DNA of 33,369 bases from Deltaproteobacteria bacterium (GCA_015233515.1 JADFXS010000009.1:1-33369), one strand, 5' to 3'. Positions 1 to 8,631 are shown, counted from the first letter of the stretch. Translations and numbers: made by a program. The notes: generated by a model from the sequence alone, not told the origin.

Positions 1-998
1 GTTTCCGCCAGTTCACTGATGCCGGGCAGACGTTCGCGGATGATGTCCGGAGCGATCTCAGCCAGGCTCAGGAGCACATGGTCCTTTTTCGGCCCGATGC
101 CCCGACCTTCGCGGATTTCCATGGCAATACCCCGGGACACCACGTCCCGGCTGGCCAAGTCCTTAATCTTAGGGGCATATTTGACCATGAATCGCTCATT
201 GAGCGAATTGAGCAAAAAGCCGCCTTCACCGCGGACGCCCTCGGTGATCAGGTTGCCCACCCCATGGATACCCGTGGGATGGAACTGCTCGAATTCGATG
301 TCTTCTCCCGGTATCCCGGCCCGCATGGTCAAGGCCACTCCGTCGCCGGTGTTGATGTGGGCGTTGGAATTGTTGAAGTACATCCGGGAATATCCACCGG
401 TGGCGAAAAGAACGGTCTTGGCGTGAAAGATGTGAAATTCACCGCTGGTGAGGTTCCAGGCCAGAACTCCGTTGACCGCGCCCTGGTTCATGAGCAGTTC
501 CACGGCCATGAATTCCGAAAAGAAATGGACGCCGTTTTTCAAGCACTGTTCGAACAGGGTGTGGAGCATGGCGTGGCCGGTCCGGTCGGCGGCGGCGCAG
601 GAACGGCAAACCGGTTTTTCTCCGAAATTGGAGGTATGACCGCCGAACATGCGCTGATAGATGCGGCCGTCGTCCAGACGGGAGAACGGCAGGCCCATAT
701 GCTCCAGGTCGATCACCACTTCCGGGGCCAGACGGCACATGTATTCGATGGCATCCTGATCGCCCAGCCAGTCCGATCCCTTGACGGTATCATACATGTG
801 CCAATACCAATTATCCGGTTCCACGTTGCCGAGAGAAGCGCCGATTCCGCCCTGGGCGCTGACCGTATGGGAACGGGTGGGAAAGACTTGGGAAATAACC
901 GCGGTCTTGGAGCCCATGGAGGCAAACAAGCCGGCCATCAGACCGGCGCCGCCGGCGCCGACGATGAGGCAGTCGTGTTTATGGGTATGGATAGTCAT
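1..998 (-). CDS. sdhA: Succinate dehydrogenase/fumarate reductase flavoprotein subunit, partial (C-terminus beyond left edge)
   Basis: Catalytic FAD subunit of complex II, oxidising succinate to fumarate (or the reverse) at the membrane surface. Reading the minus strand from ATG at 998 gives 332 codons without a stop. The N-terminal Rossmann motif [10 protein letters not shown] is at about residues 14-23. SHTVSAQGG follows, with His44 matching the family's covalent FAD histidine. Downstream are EQFHPTG and TEGVRGEGG, which carry substrate-binding and catalytic residues of this family. A TAGGTGA-type ribosome site lies just upstream of the ATG, and the gap to sdhD is 9 nt. About half of a usual 570-650 aa protein is present; the rest, and probably sdhB, lies to the left. 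The long plus-strand open frame over this stretch is its shadow. Confidence 0.96.
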   Translation of the reverse strand, partial: MTIHTHKHDCLIVGAGGAGLMAGLFASMGSKTAVISQVFPTRSHTVSAQGGIGASLGNVEPDNWYWHMYDTVKGSDWLGDQDAIEYMCRLAPEVVIDLEHMGLPFSRLDDGRIYQRMFGGHTSNFGEKPVCRSCAAADRTGHAMLHTLFEQCLKNGVHFFSEFMAVELLMNQGAVNGVLAWNLTSGEFHIFHAKTVLFATGGYSRMYFNNSNAHINTGDGVALTMRAGIPGEDIEFEQFHPTGIHGVGNLITEGVRGEGGFLLNSLNERFMVKYAPKIKDLASRDVVSRGIAMEIREGRGIGPKKDHVLLSLAEIAPDIIRERLPGISELAE

Positions 999-1007
999 AT
1001 TGTTCAC

Positions 1008-1376
1008 CTAGACGGCCATAGGGGCCTTGAGAGAAAAGATAATCACTACGCCCAGCACAAACAAACAGATGGCCGCCACCCAGATGATGCCGGTTATCCA
1101 GGTCCGGCAGGTCTGGCAATGAACGTAATCGTCCACTATGAGGCGCAGTCCGGTTACGGCATGATACAGGGCGAAAAACAGGAAACACAAGTCAAAGGCT
1201 TTCCAAAACGGGCTGGACAGGCGGGTAATGACGGTCTGGTAGGAAAAAGTGCCGTCTCCCGCGAAATGGAGGATGATAAAATGCACAGCAAAGGCCAGGG
1301 CCAGGAAGACGCCGGACACTCGCTGGAACAACCAGTCAAACACTCCGGACCGGCCGGAAACACGATTCAAGCTCAT
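1008..1376 (-). CDS. sdhD: Succinate dehydrogenase membrane anchor subunit
   Basis: A 122-aa integral membrane protein that, with SdhC, anchors the dehydrogenase and forms the quinone and haem b site. Three hydrophobic segments are visible at about residues 20-38, 58-80 and 96-115. Candidate haem ligands are His32/His37 and His72 in ALYHAVTGLR, followed by VDDY, which resembles the Asp-Tyr quinone-site motif of the family. A strong GAGGAGGGG ribosome site precedes the ATG. It sits between sdhC (10-nt gap) and sdhA (9-nt gap), which fixes the assignment. Small anchors of this type diverge quickly, so the C versus D label rests on position and length. Confidence 0.88.
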   Translation of the reverse strand: MSLNRVSGRSGVFDWLFQRVSGVFLALAFAVHFIILHFAGDGTFSYQTVITRLSSPFWKAFDLCFLFFALYHAVTGLRLIVDDYVHCQTCRTWITGIIWVAAICLFVLGVVIIFSLKAPMAV

Positions 1377-1386
1377 GGCCCCTCCT

Positions 1387-1851
1387 CTATTTAAACGCCG
1401 CGGCCACGATGTGGCCCAGCATAATCAAGCCGCCCAGGACGATAATCGCGGCGATGACAATAAAGGTCGCCGCCAGCCATTTCCGATAGGACTCCTTGTT
1501 GGCCATGGGGCCGTAATCCATGAGCACCACCCGCAGGCCGTTGAGGGAGTGATAAACCACCACGCCCAGCAGCCCGATTTCCAATACCTTGAAAAAAGGA
1601 TTGTTGAAAGCGGCCATGAGCGAGTCAAAAGCCTTGGGACCCCGAGCCAAATTCTGGAGTACATACAAATGCAGCACGATGTAGCCGGCCAAGGCGATGC
1701 CGGTCAACCGGTGCAACAACCAGGCGACAAACCCCCAATGCCACCGATAGGGGACCTTGGGTTTGAAAAACCTCATGGACGGCAGCAGGCCTTGCAGCCA
1801 CCCGGCCAAGCCCTCTTGAGCCAGAACCAATTTTGCTTTAAACATGTCCAT
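1387..1851 (-). CDS. sdhC: Succinate dehydrogenase cytochrome b subunit
   Basis: A 154-aa membrane protein, the larger anchor of complex II. The segment WGFVAWLLHRLTG (residues 39-51) is the SdhC hallmark, with the His-Arg pair expected near the quinone site. His61 and His101 (in YHSLNGLR, followed by MDYG) are candidate haem ligands. Three transmembrane helices are predicted at about residues 41-66, 88-112 and 126-150. The start ATG overlaps the fumarase beta stop by one base (TAATG), so translation is probably coupled. Both anchors share a YH-x-x-x-GLR segment, suggesting that the two arose from one ancestor. Confidence 0.9.
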   Translation of the reverse strand: MDMFKAKLVLAQEGLAGWLQGLLPSMRFFKPKVPYRWHWGFVAWLLHRLTGIALAGYIVLHLYVLQNLARGPKAFDSLMAAFNNPFFKVLEIGLLGVVVYHSLNGLRVVLMDYGPMANKESYRKWLAATFIVIAAIIVLGGLIMLGHIVAAAFK

Positions 1852-2411
1852 TAACGTTTCCCCCGGGCGTACTTTTGTTGCCCTTCTTCATACAAGTCTC
1901 GACCGTGTAAATCGTTTATCACCACTACCGGGAAGTTCTCCACGACTAGTCTCCGGACGGCTTCCGGCCCCAAGTCCTCGAAAGCAATGACTTCCGCGGC
2001 CTTGATGGCCTGGCCCAGCAGCGCCCCGGCCCCGCCGTCGCCGCCTAGATAGACCGCGCCGTATTTGATCATGGCCGCCTTGACTTCCGGTCCGCGACGA
2101 CCTTTGCCGATCATGGCCCGCAGGCCTTTGGCCATAAGAGTCGGCGCATAAGGGTCCATGCGGTACGAAGTCGTGGGTCCGGCGGAACCGATGACCCGGC
2201 CCGGCGGCGCCGGAGTCGGTCCCACGTAGTAAATGATCTGACCTTCCGGGTCAAAGGGCAGAGGTTCTCCGCGATTGATGGCGTCGATCATTCTTTTGTG
2301 GGCCGCGTCCCGGCCGGTGTAAATCACTCCGGAAACCAGGACCTGGTCGCCGGCGTTCAAGATTTCCAGATCCGCTCGAGTCAACGGCGCTTGCAGACGA
2401 TGGATACTCAT
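1851..2411 (-). CDS. Fumarate hydratase class I, beta subunit (C-terminal swivel domain)
   Basis: A 186-aa partner of the iron-sulfur fumarase, interconverting fumarate and L-malate in the cytoplasm. The protein starts MSIHRLQAPL and carries the family segments YTGRDAAHKRM, VGPTPAPPGRVIGSAGPTT and RMDPYAPTLMAKGL, and its length fits the small subunit. I chose the ATG at 2411 rather than the upstream one at 2444 because a GGAGGCGAT ribosome site sits directly before it and it overlaps the alpha subunit stop as ATGA. In many bacteria alpha and beta are fused in one FumA-like protein; here they are split. Product feeds sdhCDA in the same operon. Confidence 0.94.
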   Translation of the reverse strand: MSIHRLQAPLTRADLEILNAGDQVLVSGVIYTGRDAAHKRMIDAINRGEPLPFDPEGQIIYYVGPTPAPPGRVIGSAGPTTSYRMDPYAPTLMAKGLRAMIGKGRRGPEVKAAMIKYGAVYLGGDGGAGALLGQAIKAAEVIAFEDLGPEAVRRLVVENFPVVVINDLHGRDLYEEGQQKYARGKR

Positions 2412-3247
2412 AGGATCGCCTCCGCGTGGCGGCTGGCATGGCATTGAACATTGACGGCCAGCGGCAGTGATGCAATGTGGCAGGGCATAATCTTGAGATG
2501 AACCCCCAGGCAGGTGTTCCGGCCGCCTAACCCCATGGGACCGATCCCCAGGTCGTTGACCGCTTCCAGGAGCTCTTTTTCCAGAACGGCGGCTTCCGGG
2601 TCCGGATTGACCGAGCCTAAAGGCCGGAGAAGAGCTCTCTTGGCCTCCTTGGCCGCCAGTTCATAGCAGCCGCCCATGGCCACTCCTAAAATTATCGGCG
2701 GACAAGGGTTCGGCCCGGCCTCATTGACCGTCTGCAGTACCCGGTCCTTGATTCCGGCCCAACCGTCCGCCGGCCGGAGCATGAACAGGCGACTCATGTT
2801 TTCGCTGCCGCCGCCCTTGGCTACGGCGAAAATTTTGAGCCGATCCCCGGGGACCACGTCCAGATGAATAATGGCCGGAGTGTTGTCGCCGGTGTTTTTG
2901 CGGGTCAAGGGGTGACAGACGCTTTTCCGCAAATACCCCTCGGCGTAGGCCTGACGCATGCCCTCTTCCACCGCCGCGTTCAGGTCCCCGCCAACTACAT
3001 GCACATCTTGACCCAACTCCAGAAAGACAATGCCCAAGCCGGTGTCTTGACACAAAGGCAGTCCGGTTTCCTTGGCGATGCGAGCGTTTTCCAGCAAGCG
3101 GCCGAAGATTTCCCGACCAACCGGGGATTCCTCTTCCGCTTGCCCTTTTTCAAAGGCGGTTAAAACGTCGCACCCCAAATCCACCGCCGCCGTAAGAAAA
3201 AGTTTCTTAACGGTTTCGGTGATCTGTGTTGCAGTAATTTCGCGCAT
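2408..3247 (-). CDS. Fumarate hydratase class I, alpha subunit ([4Fe-4S] catalytic domain)
   Basis: A 279-aa catalytic subunit of two-subunit class I fumarase. Family landmarks are LCQDTG with Cys66, GGGSEN (residues 146-150 region), PCPP with Cys182, MGGCYELAAKEAK and NTCLGVHLKIMPCH near the end. Cys66, Cys182 and one of Cys246/Cys256 are the likely ligands of the oxygen-sensitive cluster, as expected for this family. A GAGGTGA ribosome site is 5 nt upstream of the ATG at 3247. It is first in the operon, with a 4-nt overlap to the beta subunit. L(+)-tartrate dehydratase alpha is a close relative, but operon linkage to succinate dehydrogenase favours fumarase. Confidence 0.94.
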   Translation of the reverse strand: MREITATQITETVKKLFLTAAVDLGCDVLTAFEKGQAEEESPVGREIFGRLLENARIAKETGLPLCQDTGLGIVFLELGQDVHVVGGDLNAAVEEGMRQAYAEGYLRKSVCHPLTRKNTGDNTPAIIHLDVVPGDRLKIFAVAKGGGSENMSRLFMLRPADGWAGIKDRVLQTVNEAGPNPCPPIILGVAMGGCYELAAKEAKRALLRPLGSVNPDPEAAVLEKELLEAVNDLGIGPMGLGGRNTCLGVHLKIMPCHIASLPLAVNVQCHASRHAEAIL

Positions 3248-3458
3248 ATTTTCACCTCGCTAACGTTTATTCATTAGCAAAAACAGGATATTCATGGCAA
3301 GTGTTTTCCAATGAAAATCCTACCATCCTAAAACCGACTGTTAAGGAAAAACGGCGCGCAGACTTCCGGAAAGAAAATAATTGCGCCGGTGGCCGCGGGA
3401 TAGAGTCCGATTTGTCTTGGGACGACAAGACCGCCGAGCACCCATCAATTTAAAATCA
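3248..3458. other. Divergent intergenic region upstream of the fumarase operon
   Basis: About 210 bases between the fumarase alpha start and the left end of the RAYT element. It should hold the fum-sdh promoter on the minus strand, but I do not see a convincing -35/-10 pair. A weak inverted repeat GTCTTG-N6-CAAGAC lies near 3414-3432. No coding capacity is supported. Confidence 0.4.
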
Positions 3459-3482
3459 AAAATTTTGGACAAAATTTTGGAC
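3459..3482 (+). repeat. Two tandem 12-bp copies of AAAATTTTGGAC at the RAYT element left end
   Basis: Two perfect adjacent units (3459-3470 and 3471-3482), followed by ATCCATTTT. The last TGGAC forms the outer end of the RAYT element. The same layout, a short local sequence plus TGGAC in tandem, recurs at 8724-8765 (14-bp unit, three copies) and 13249-13280 (16-bp unit, two copies), with different local sequence each time. Confidence 0.75.
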
Positions 3483-4814
3483 ATCCATTTTTTGATTGAC
3501 AAATTCCTCTTATTCTTCTAACTTTTGAAGCAACTTATGCACCGAGGCATGACATGACTATAGCGCGCGCAGAAATCGTCATTGAAGGCGTTGAAGGGTT
3601 TTACCACTGTATTGCTCGTTGTGTTCGGCGGGCTTTCCTGTGCGGGAAGGATGAATATACCGGCCGATCCTACGAGCATCGCAAGGATTGGGTTCAGTCG
3701 CGGCTCATACATCTGGCCGGTTTGTTCGGTATCGAAGTTTGCGCCTATGCAATAATGTCCAATCACCTGCATGTGGTGTTGCGCACCAGGCCGGATCTAG
3801 TCGAGTCCTGGCCGGCCGAAGAAACGGTCTGGAGGTGGAGCCGGGTTTTCCCCGGGGGCAAGAAAAAGTCGGAAAGTCCGGATGGCCAATCATCCGAAAT
3901 AGCGACTTCAATAGCCCTAGCACCGGAAAGACTTTCAGAACTGCGAACGCGTTTGAGTAGTGTAAGCTGGTTCATGCGCTGTCTGAATGAAACCATTGCC
4001 AGGGAGGCCAACAAGGAAGACGGCTGCAAGGGACGTTTTTGGGAAGGCCGGTTCAAGTGTCAAGCGCTCCTGGACGAAGCCGCCGTACTAACCTGCATGG
4101 CCTACGTGGATCTCAATCCCATTCGCGCGGGATTAGCGGATCGCCCGGAGCATAGTGAATACACCAGCGTTTTAGATCGCATTCAAAGTCGAGAAATGCG
4201 TCAAGATTGCTGGCAAGCAAAGGATCCCGCGGCAAATCATCCGGATTTAACTTCAGATTCGCCGGTCGATCGTCAAGCAGCCCTTCTTCCCGACCATTGG
4301 CTCTGCCCGCTTGACGATAAAAAGTCGGTTGACACAAGCGGAATACTTCCTCTATCCACCGATCAATATTTGGATTTAGTGGACTGGACCGGTCGTCAAA
4401 TGCGGCTCGATAAACCCGGGGCCATCCCGGATCGTCTGTCGCCCATTTTAGTCAGGCTTTCGGTTGAACCCAGCCGCTGGGTTGATACCGTGCAAGGGTA
4501 TGGCCGCCGTTTCCACCGCGTGGCCGGAAGAGCGGCATCGATTTTAGCTTTGGCCAAACGAATCGGCCAACGATGGTTTGGCGGCCTCAACGCCGGGCGC
4601 GCGGCCTTTTCGGAAGCCTAAACGCGAATCTTAACCATTTCACTCGCTCATAGCGCCTTTTCCCGCAAGACTTTTCATCGAATATTAAGAAACTCTCGTT
4701 CAAACACGCTCCTTTCTCTTCCAACATTGGTGATAAAAGCTCGGCATTTCAATAAAATCCACCCTAACCTGTATTTTCACATAGAATTCATTGTTAAATA
4801 GTTTTTGGGTGTCT
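3478..4814 (+). mobile_element. Intact RAYT-type (IS200-like Y1 transposase) element
   Basis: The element runs from TGGACATCC on the left to GGGTGTCT on the right and holds one transposase gene plus about 190 bases of 3' non-coding DNA. Boundaries come from comparing copies: the 3' tail from 4600 to 4814 matches 19069-19288, and the same GGGTGTCC right end closes copies at 14700-14707 and 19281-19288. The left end GGACACCC at 8762-8769 is the exact inverse complement of GGGTGTCC, so the family has about 8-bp inverted termini; this copy is imperfect. Inverted termini are not typical of Y1-transposase elements, which usually rely on hairpins. Confidence 0.7.
3554..4621 (+). CDS. REP-associated tyrosine transposase (RAYT), IS200-like Y1 family
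   Basis: A 355-aa transposase. The HUH metal motif is seen as SNHLHVVL (His71, His73). RFWEGRFKCQALL follows, then CMAYVDLNPIRAGL, in which Tyr184 is the likely nucleophile by comparison with the family. The C-terminal third (about residues 205-355, with LPDHWLCPLDD and YLDLVDWTGRQM) is an extension found in longer RAYTs. The enzyme cuts and joins single-stranded DNA through a 5'-phosphotyrosine link. The ATG lies 12 nt after GAGGCATG; no strong ribosome site is visible, in line with low transposase expression. Three decayed relatives occur in the window at 8788-8842, 14040-14690 and 19069-19288. The frame is complete and appears functional. Confidence 0.9.
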   Translation: MTIARAEIVIEGVEGFYHCIARCVRRAFLCGKDEYTGRSYEHRKDWVQSRLIHLAGLFGIEVCAYAIMSNHLHVVLRTRPDLVESWPAEETVWRWSRVFPGGKKKSESPDGQSSEIATSIALAPERLSELRTRLSSVSWFMRCLNETIAREANKEDGCKGRFWEGRFKCQALLDEAAVLTCMAYVDLNPIRAGLADRPEHSEYTSVLDRIQSREMRQDCWQAKDPAANHPDLTSDSPVDRQAALLPDHWLCPLDDKKSVDTSGILPLSTDQYLDLVDWTGRQMRLDKPGAIPDRLSPILVRLSVEPSRWVDTVQGYGRRFHRVAGRAASILALAKRIGQRWFGGLNAGRAAFSEA

Positions 4815-4825
4815 ATTTTTCTTTT

Positions 4826-4996
4826 TTATTGAAGGTTGACCAGTCAGCCAAGGTGGTGATCGCCAGCGGCTATTCAGCCGACGCTCAGCTCAAGAAGTCC
4901 TTGGACGCCGGTGCTGCCGGATATGTAGGCAAACCGTATCAATTGAACGATTTACTGAACAATATCCGAACTGTGCTGGACGGAAAGAAAGACTGA
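4826..4996 (+). pseudogene. C-terminal receiver-domain fragment of a hybrid histidine kinase, cut by the RAYT element
   Basis: The last 56 codons of a receiver domain: LLKVDQSAKVVIASGYSAD, then GKPYQLNDLLNN with the conserved receiver Lys-Pro, ending DGKKD and TGA. It aligns almost residue for residue with the ends of the kinases at 5472 and 10219 (both read KVVIASGYSAD and GKPYQLNDLL). Homology begins about 12 bases after the RAYT right end, so the rest of the gene was probably lost when that element arrived. A TTG at 4805 gives an open frame, but it lies inside element DNA and lacks the phospho-acceptor Asp. Not expected to function. Confidence 0.88.
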
Positions 4997-5142
4997 CCAA
5001 GCATTTCTTCTCGGTCCCATGCCGTTTCCTCGTTTCTCTAATCGCATAGAGATTTTTAGGCGCCAATCGATCAGGGCGAGTCCAATTACCCATCGATCAC
5101 ATCAAAGGATATACTTATCATTTACGTCGGTAACTATAAGAA

Positions 5143-5262
5143 AATTAAAGTAGTCTTGCCTGAAAAACGCAGGCGGGCGGAACTGTCAAATGGATACGAG
5201 CGGGTTTAATGGCGGCAAGTTGGCGTGTGGACCCTTGTTTTTGCCGAATTATATGCCATACT
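5143..5262 (+). repeat. Copy 1 of a ~125-bp repeat ending in an extended -10 promoter
   Basis: Diverged but clearly related to 8361-8490: shared blocks are AATTAA, TTGCC, AAAACGCAGGC, GGGTTTTATGG-like and GGCGAGT-like segments, and the final TATGCCATACTCA. Each copy follows the 3' end of a hybrid kinase (or fragment) by about 150 bases, so the pair looks like the spacer of an ancient tandem duplication of kinase units. Confidence 0.6.
5235..5262 (+). promoter_or_regulatory. Putative sigma-70-like promoter P1 (TTGTTT-N16-TGCCATACT family)
   Basis: TTGTTT at 5235-5240, a 16-nt spacer, and CATACT at 5257-5262 preceded by TGC, an extended -10. The same arrangement with identical spacing occurs at 8463-8490 and 10123-10150. 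It points at the kinase starting at 5472 through a leader of about 200 nt. Confidence 0.55.
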
Positions 5263-5370
5263 CAAATTATCATTGACCCAAAAAGTGTTTCGACGATGAC
5301 TGTAAAAAAATCAGAAAATGATTCTGTATACAGTAAGTTGATTGTTTGGAGCACGGGGACCCGGCAGTAG

Positions 5371-5417
5371 CTTAAAAATAAATCGGATTTGTCCAATTCA
5401 CGCTGAACCAATATACA
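5371..5417 (+). promoter_or_regulatory. Putative promoter with palindromic spacer (TTGTCC-N17-TATACA) for the kinase at 5472
   Basis: CTTAAA at 5371-5376, TTGTCC at 5389-5394 and TATACA at 5412-5417, with a spacer of exactly 17 nt containing TTCA-CGC-TGAA. Matching modules with the same spacing are at 30744-30790, 31833-31879 and, on the minus strand, 26991-26963. The inverted repeat between -35 and -10 is where a repressor or MerR-like activator would bind. Expected start of transcription is near 5424, about 48 nt before the gene. Confidence 0.65.
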
Positions 5418-5471
5418 TCCCGCCACGCTGGTCTCATATCCTTAAAACATAAAACGACTGGAGTAATCACC

Positions 5472-8207
5472 TTGGCAGACGAACTAATCCTACTGGTAGA
5501 AGACGACGAGCTTTACCGCAAAATAATTCGTCGGTATCTTCTGGATCTGAGATACCTCCAGCCTTTGGAAGCCGTCAACGGAAACGAAGCCCTTCACTTG
5601 GCCCGAAAAGAGCGGCCGGCTCTCGCATTGGTCGATATTGACCTGCCGGGTGAGATGGATGGCATTGAAGTTGCCTCGCTTATTAGGTCAAGCCTTGGTA
5701 TACCCGCTGTTTTTGTCACCGCATTGACCGACCCTTCATTGATCGACCGAGCCTGTTCAGCGGAACCCGTTGGATACCTGGTTAAACCAATAAACAAGCT
5801 CAGTCTCCATGGCACTATTCAAACCGGGTTGGCAAGACATAAGCTGGAACGACGATTCGAGGAGAGAGAAGTTTTACGAGCAAAGAATGAGGAGGCGTTG
5901 ATATCTGAGCAGAGAAAACTGAGCAGCCTGCTCAAAGCGTTTCCCTACGGTATTTACATCGTCAACCAAGCCCATGATATCGAATATGTCAGCCCAGTTA
6001 TCGAAAATGAGTATGGGGCGGTCAATGGACGGAAGTGTTACGCTTATTTCCATGACCGTGACGAGATTTGCCCATGGTGTAAGAACGATGAGGTCTTGGC
6101 TGGAAAATCGGTCAGATGGGAGTGGTGGTCCTTCAAGAACGACAAAACGTATGAGCTGTTTGACACCCCTATTTTTAATAATGATGGGACTATTTCCAAA
6201 CTCGAAATATTCATCGACATCACCGAGCGCAAACGGGCGGAGGAGGCCTTAAGGGAGAGCCGAACAAAGTTGGAGACAGCTTTAGCCAGCACGACCGACG
6301 CCGTGTTCATTTCAGACATTGAGGGACGGTTCATCGATTTCAACGACGCCTTTGCGACATTTCACAAATTCAAGAACAAGGACGAGTGCGCCAAGACTCT
6401 CGCCGAGTATCGTGAGTTTCTCGATGTGTTCATGGACAACGGAGAATTGGCGCCCCTGGATCAGTGGGCGGTTCCACGAGCCTTGCGAGGTGAAACTGCC
6501 ACGAACGCCGAGTACACCTTGCGACGCAAAGACACGGGCGAAACTTGGGTCGGGAGCTACAGCTTCGCTCCCATTCGCGATCATGACGGAAAAATCGTCG
6601 GGTCAGTGGTAGTAGGACGGGACATAACCGAACATAAACTGGCGGAGGAGGCATTAAAGGAGAGTAAAGAGCGCTTAGAGTTCGTGTTAAAGGGCAGCCA
6701 ACTGGGATTCTGGGACTGGAACCTCGAGACGAATGAAGTCAAAAGAAACGAGCGTTGGGCGGAGATGCTCGGCTACAAGCTCCAAGAAATTGATTTTACA
6801 GTCAAACAATGGATTGATTTTATCCATCCGGATGACCGGTCAATGGCTCATCAATCAATCCAAGATCATCTTGCCAACCGGACTCCGTTGCATAAAGCCG
6901 AATACCGGATGCTCACCAAGGATGGACAATATAGGTGGATACTTGATCAAGCTCAGATAGTGAAGCGTGACTACCATGGGCGACCGATTCGGATGAGCGG
7001 CACTCATACAGACATTACCGAGCGCAAACAAGCAGAAGATGAAAAAGCCAAGCTCCAAGTGCAATTTATTCAATCACAGAAAATGGAATCAATTGGGACG
7101 CTTGCTGGTGGTGTGGCCCATGATTTCAATAATCTTCTCCAAGCTATTACCGGTTATGCTCAAATTATGCTTCTGGACAAAAAAGAAGATGACCCTGATT
7201 TTCTGAATCTTAAGGCAATTTTGAATGCCGGCGGAAGAGCGGCGCAACTAGTCCAACAACTTCTCCTTTTCAGCCGTAAAGTGGAGACACAAAAGAAGCC
7301 GGTCGATCTTAATCATGAATTAGAACAGGCACGTAAAATTCTGGAAAGAACTATTCCCAAGATGATTGGTATCCAACTCAATCTCGGCGATCAACCTTGG
7401 ACCATCAATGCGGACCCGGTCCAAATTGAACAAGTACTTTTAAACCTCGGGACAAATGCCGCTGACGCCATGCCGGATGGTGGTTTACTCGTCATTGAGA
7501 CGGAGAACATTAAACTGGGAGAAGATTACTCCCATAACCACCTCGGCGCGGCTCCCGGTAATTATGTCCTTCTGACCGTCTCGGATACGGGGTCCGGCAT
7601 GGACCAAGAAACCCAGGAAAAAATATTTGAGCCCTTTTTCACCACCAAAGAACTCGGTAAGGGAACCGGACTTGGGTTGGCTTCAGTGTATGGAATCGTC
7701 AAAGCTCACGGCGGTTACATTATGTGCTACTCCGAGGTCGGCCAAGGGACTACGTTCAAGATTTACTTGCCCGCCATCGAACAACAAGAATCGACAGCAG
7801 ATAATTCAGCAGTTGGACAACTACCTCCAGGCGGAACAGAAACCATCCTGTTAGCGGACGATGAGGCGTCAATCAGAGGTTTTGCCTCCACGGCTCTCCA
7901 GCGTTTCGGCTACACGGTAATCACCGCCACGAGTGGCGAGGAGGCGCTGGAGGCCTCCATCGCTCAAAAGGAAAAGATTGATCTCGTCATTCTTGACATT
8001 GGAATGCCGGGCATGGGCGGCCATAAGTGCTTACAAGAACTCTTGAAGATCGACCGGTCAGTCAAGGTTGTCATTGCCAGCGGTTATTCAGCCGACGCCC
8101 ATGTTAAGAAATCATTGGACGCGGGTGCTATTGGGTATGTCGGCAAGCCTTATCAACTGAACGATCTGCTAAACAAGGTCCGGGCTGTGTTGGATGGGAA
8201 GGATTAA
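5472..8207 (+). CDS. Soluble hybrid histidine kinase, REC-PAS-PAS-PAS-HisKA-HATPase-REC
   Basis: A 911-aa cytoplasmic phosphorelay kinase with no membrane segment. Order: receiver 1 (Asp55 in ALVDIDLPG, Lys105); PAS1 (about 150-255), with a cysteine cluster CYAYFHDRDEICPWC (Cys189, Cys200, Cys203); PAS2 (265-390); PAS3 with a PAC tail (400-520); HisKA with His550 in GGVAHDFNNLLQ; HATPase with DTGSGM and GTGLGLASVYG; receiver 2 (Asp842 in VILDIGMPGMGG, Lys892). The start is TTG, chosen because GGAG lies 8 nt upstream and the receiver begins immediately (ADELILLVEDDE). PAS3 to the C-terminus is closely paralogous to the kinase at 10219. Two candidate promoters lie upstream. Signal and downstream partner are unknown. 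Confidence 0.95.
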   Translation: MADELILLVEDDELYRKIIRRYLLDLRYLQPLEAVNGNEALHLARKERPALALVDIDLPGEMDGIEVASLIRSSLGIPAVFVTALTDPSLIDRACSAEPVGYLVKPINKLSLHGTIQTGLARHKLERRFEEREVLRAKNEEALISEQRKLSSLLKAFPYGIYIVNQAHDIEYVSPVIENEYGAVNGRKCYAYFHDRDEICPWCKNDEVLAGKSVRWEWWSFKNDKTYELFDTPIFNNDGTISKLEIFIDITERKRAEEALRESRTKLETALASTTDAVFISDIEGRFIDFNDAFATFHKFKNKDECAKTLAEYREFLDVFMDNGELAPLDQWAVPRALRGETATNAEYTLRRKDTGETWVGSYSFAPIRDHDGKIVGSVVVGRDITEHKLAEEALKESKERLEFVLKGSQLGFWDWNLETNEVKRNERWAEMLGYKLQEIDFTVKQWIDFIHPDDRSMAHQSIQDHLANRTPLHKAEYRMLTKDGQYRWILDQAQIVKRDYHGRPIRMSGTHTDITERKQAEDEKAKLQVQFIQSQKMESIGTLAGGVAHDFNNLLQAITGYAQIMLLDKKEDDPDFLNLKAILNAGGRAAQLVQQLLLFSRKVETQKKPVDLNHELEQARKILERTIPKMIGIQLNLGDQPWTINADPVQIEQVLLNLGTNAADAMPDGGLLVIETENIKLGEDYSHNHLGAAPGNYVLLTVSDTGSGMDQETQEKIFEPFFTTKELGKGTGLGLASVYGIVKAHGGYIMCYSEVGQGTTFKIYLPAIEQQESTADNSAVGQLPPGGTETILLADDEASIRGFASTALQRFGYTVITATSGEEALEASIAQKEKIDLVILDIGMPGMGGHKCLQELLKIDRSVKVVIASGYSADAHVKKSLDAGAIGYVGKPYQLNDLLNKVRAVLDGKD

Positions 8208-8360
8208 GCTGGGCCGATCCTCGCATTTTGGTCATTGCCTCCATTACCGATGTAACGGACCTACCGGCAGTTTGGAATCAGCAGCCACCTCACGGTCTCC
8301 AGTAAAATCAGTAGTCTCTGGTGATTACCCCTATAACCCATCAGCACGCGAACATCGGCA

Positions 8361-8490
8361 AATTAAGGCAGTTTTGCCGGCAAAATGCAGGCAGATGGGA
8401 ATGAAGGACTTGAAGGCTGGGGAAAAGACGGGTTTTATGGGGGCGAGTCGGCGCCTAACGTCTTGATTTTTCAAAATTGTATGCCATACT
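8361..8490 (+). repeat. Copy 2 of the ~125-bp repeat ending in an extended -10 promoter
   Basis: Counterpart of 5143-5262. It begins AATTAAGGCAGTTTTGCC and ends TATGCCATACTCA, lying about 150 bases after the stop of the upstream kinase. The last 28 bases (8463-8490) form the promoter listed separately. Confidence 0.6.
8463..8490 (+). promoter_or_regulatory. Putative promoter P2 (TTGATT-N16-TGCCATACT)
   Basis: TTGATT at 8463-8468, 16-nt spacer, CATACT at 8485-8490 with TGC before it. It matches P1 and P3 in spacing and extended -10. Its target now seems to be the truncated frame at 8632, suggesting that it once drove a full gene. Confidence 0.5.
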
Positions 8491-8631
8491 CAGGCTGTAA
8501 TGGATTCTATTTTTCTCCCACACACTAATAAACCTTTCCACGGTAAGGTGGACCTATGATCAACATCGACAGAATGCTGGACCAAACCGTTCGCCCAGGA
8601 CACACGAGTTTTCCACTAAAGAGGAAAACCC

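Noticed and set aside
78..1394. 438-aa plus-strand open frame at the left edge
   Set aside because: It is the antisense shadow of sdhA and sdhD; the minus strand gives clear family motifs and ribosome sites, while this frame has none.
8194..8466. 90-aa plus-strand frame after the first kinase
   Set aside because: It overlaps the kinase end and the repeated promoter block, has no ribosome site and no recognisable protein features.
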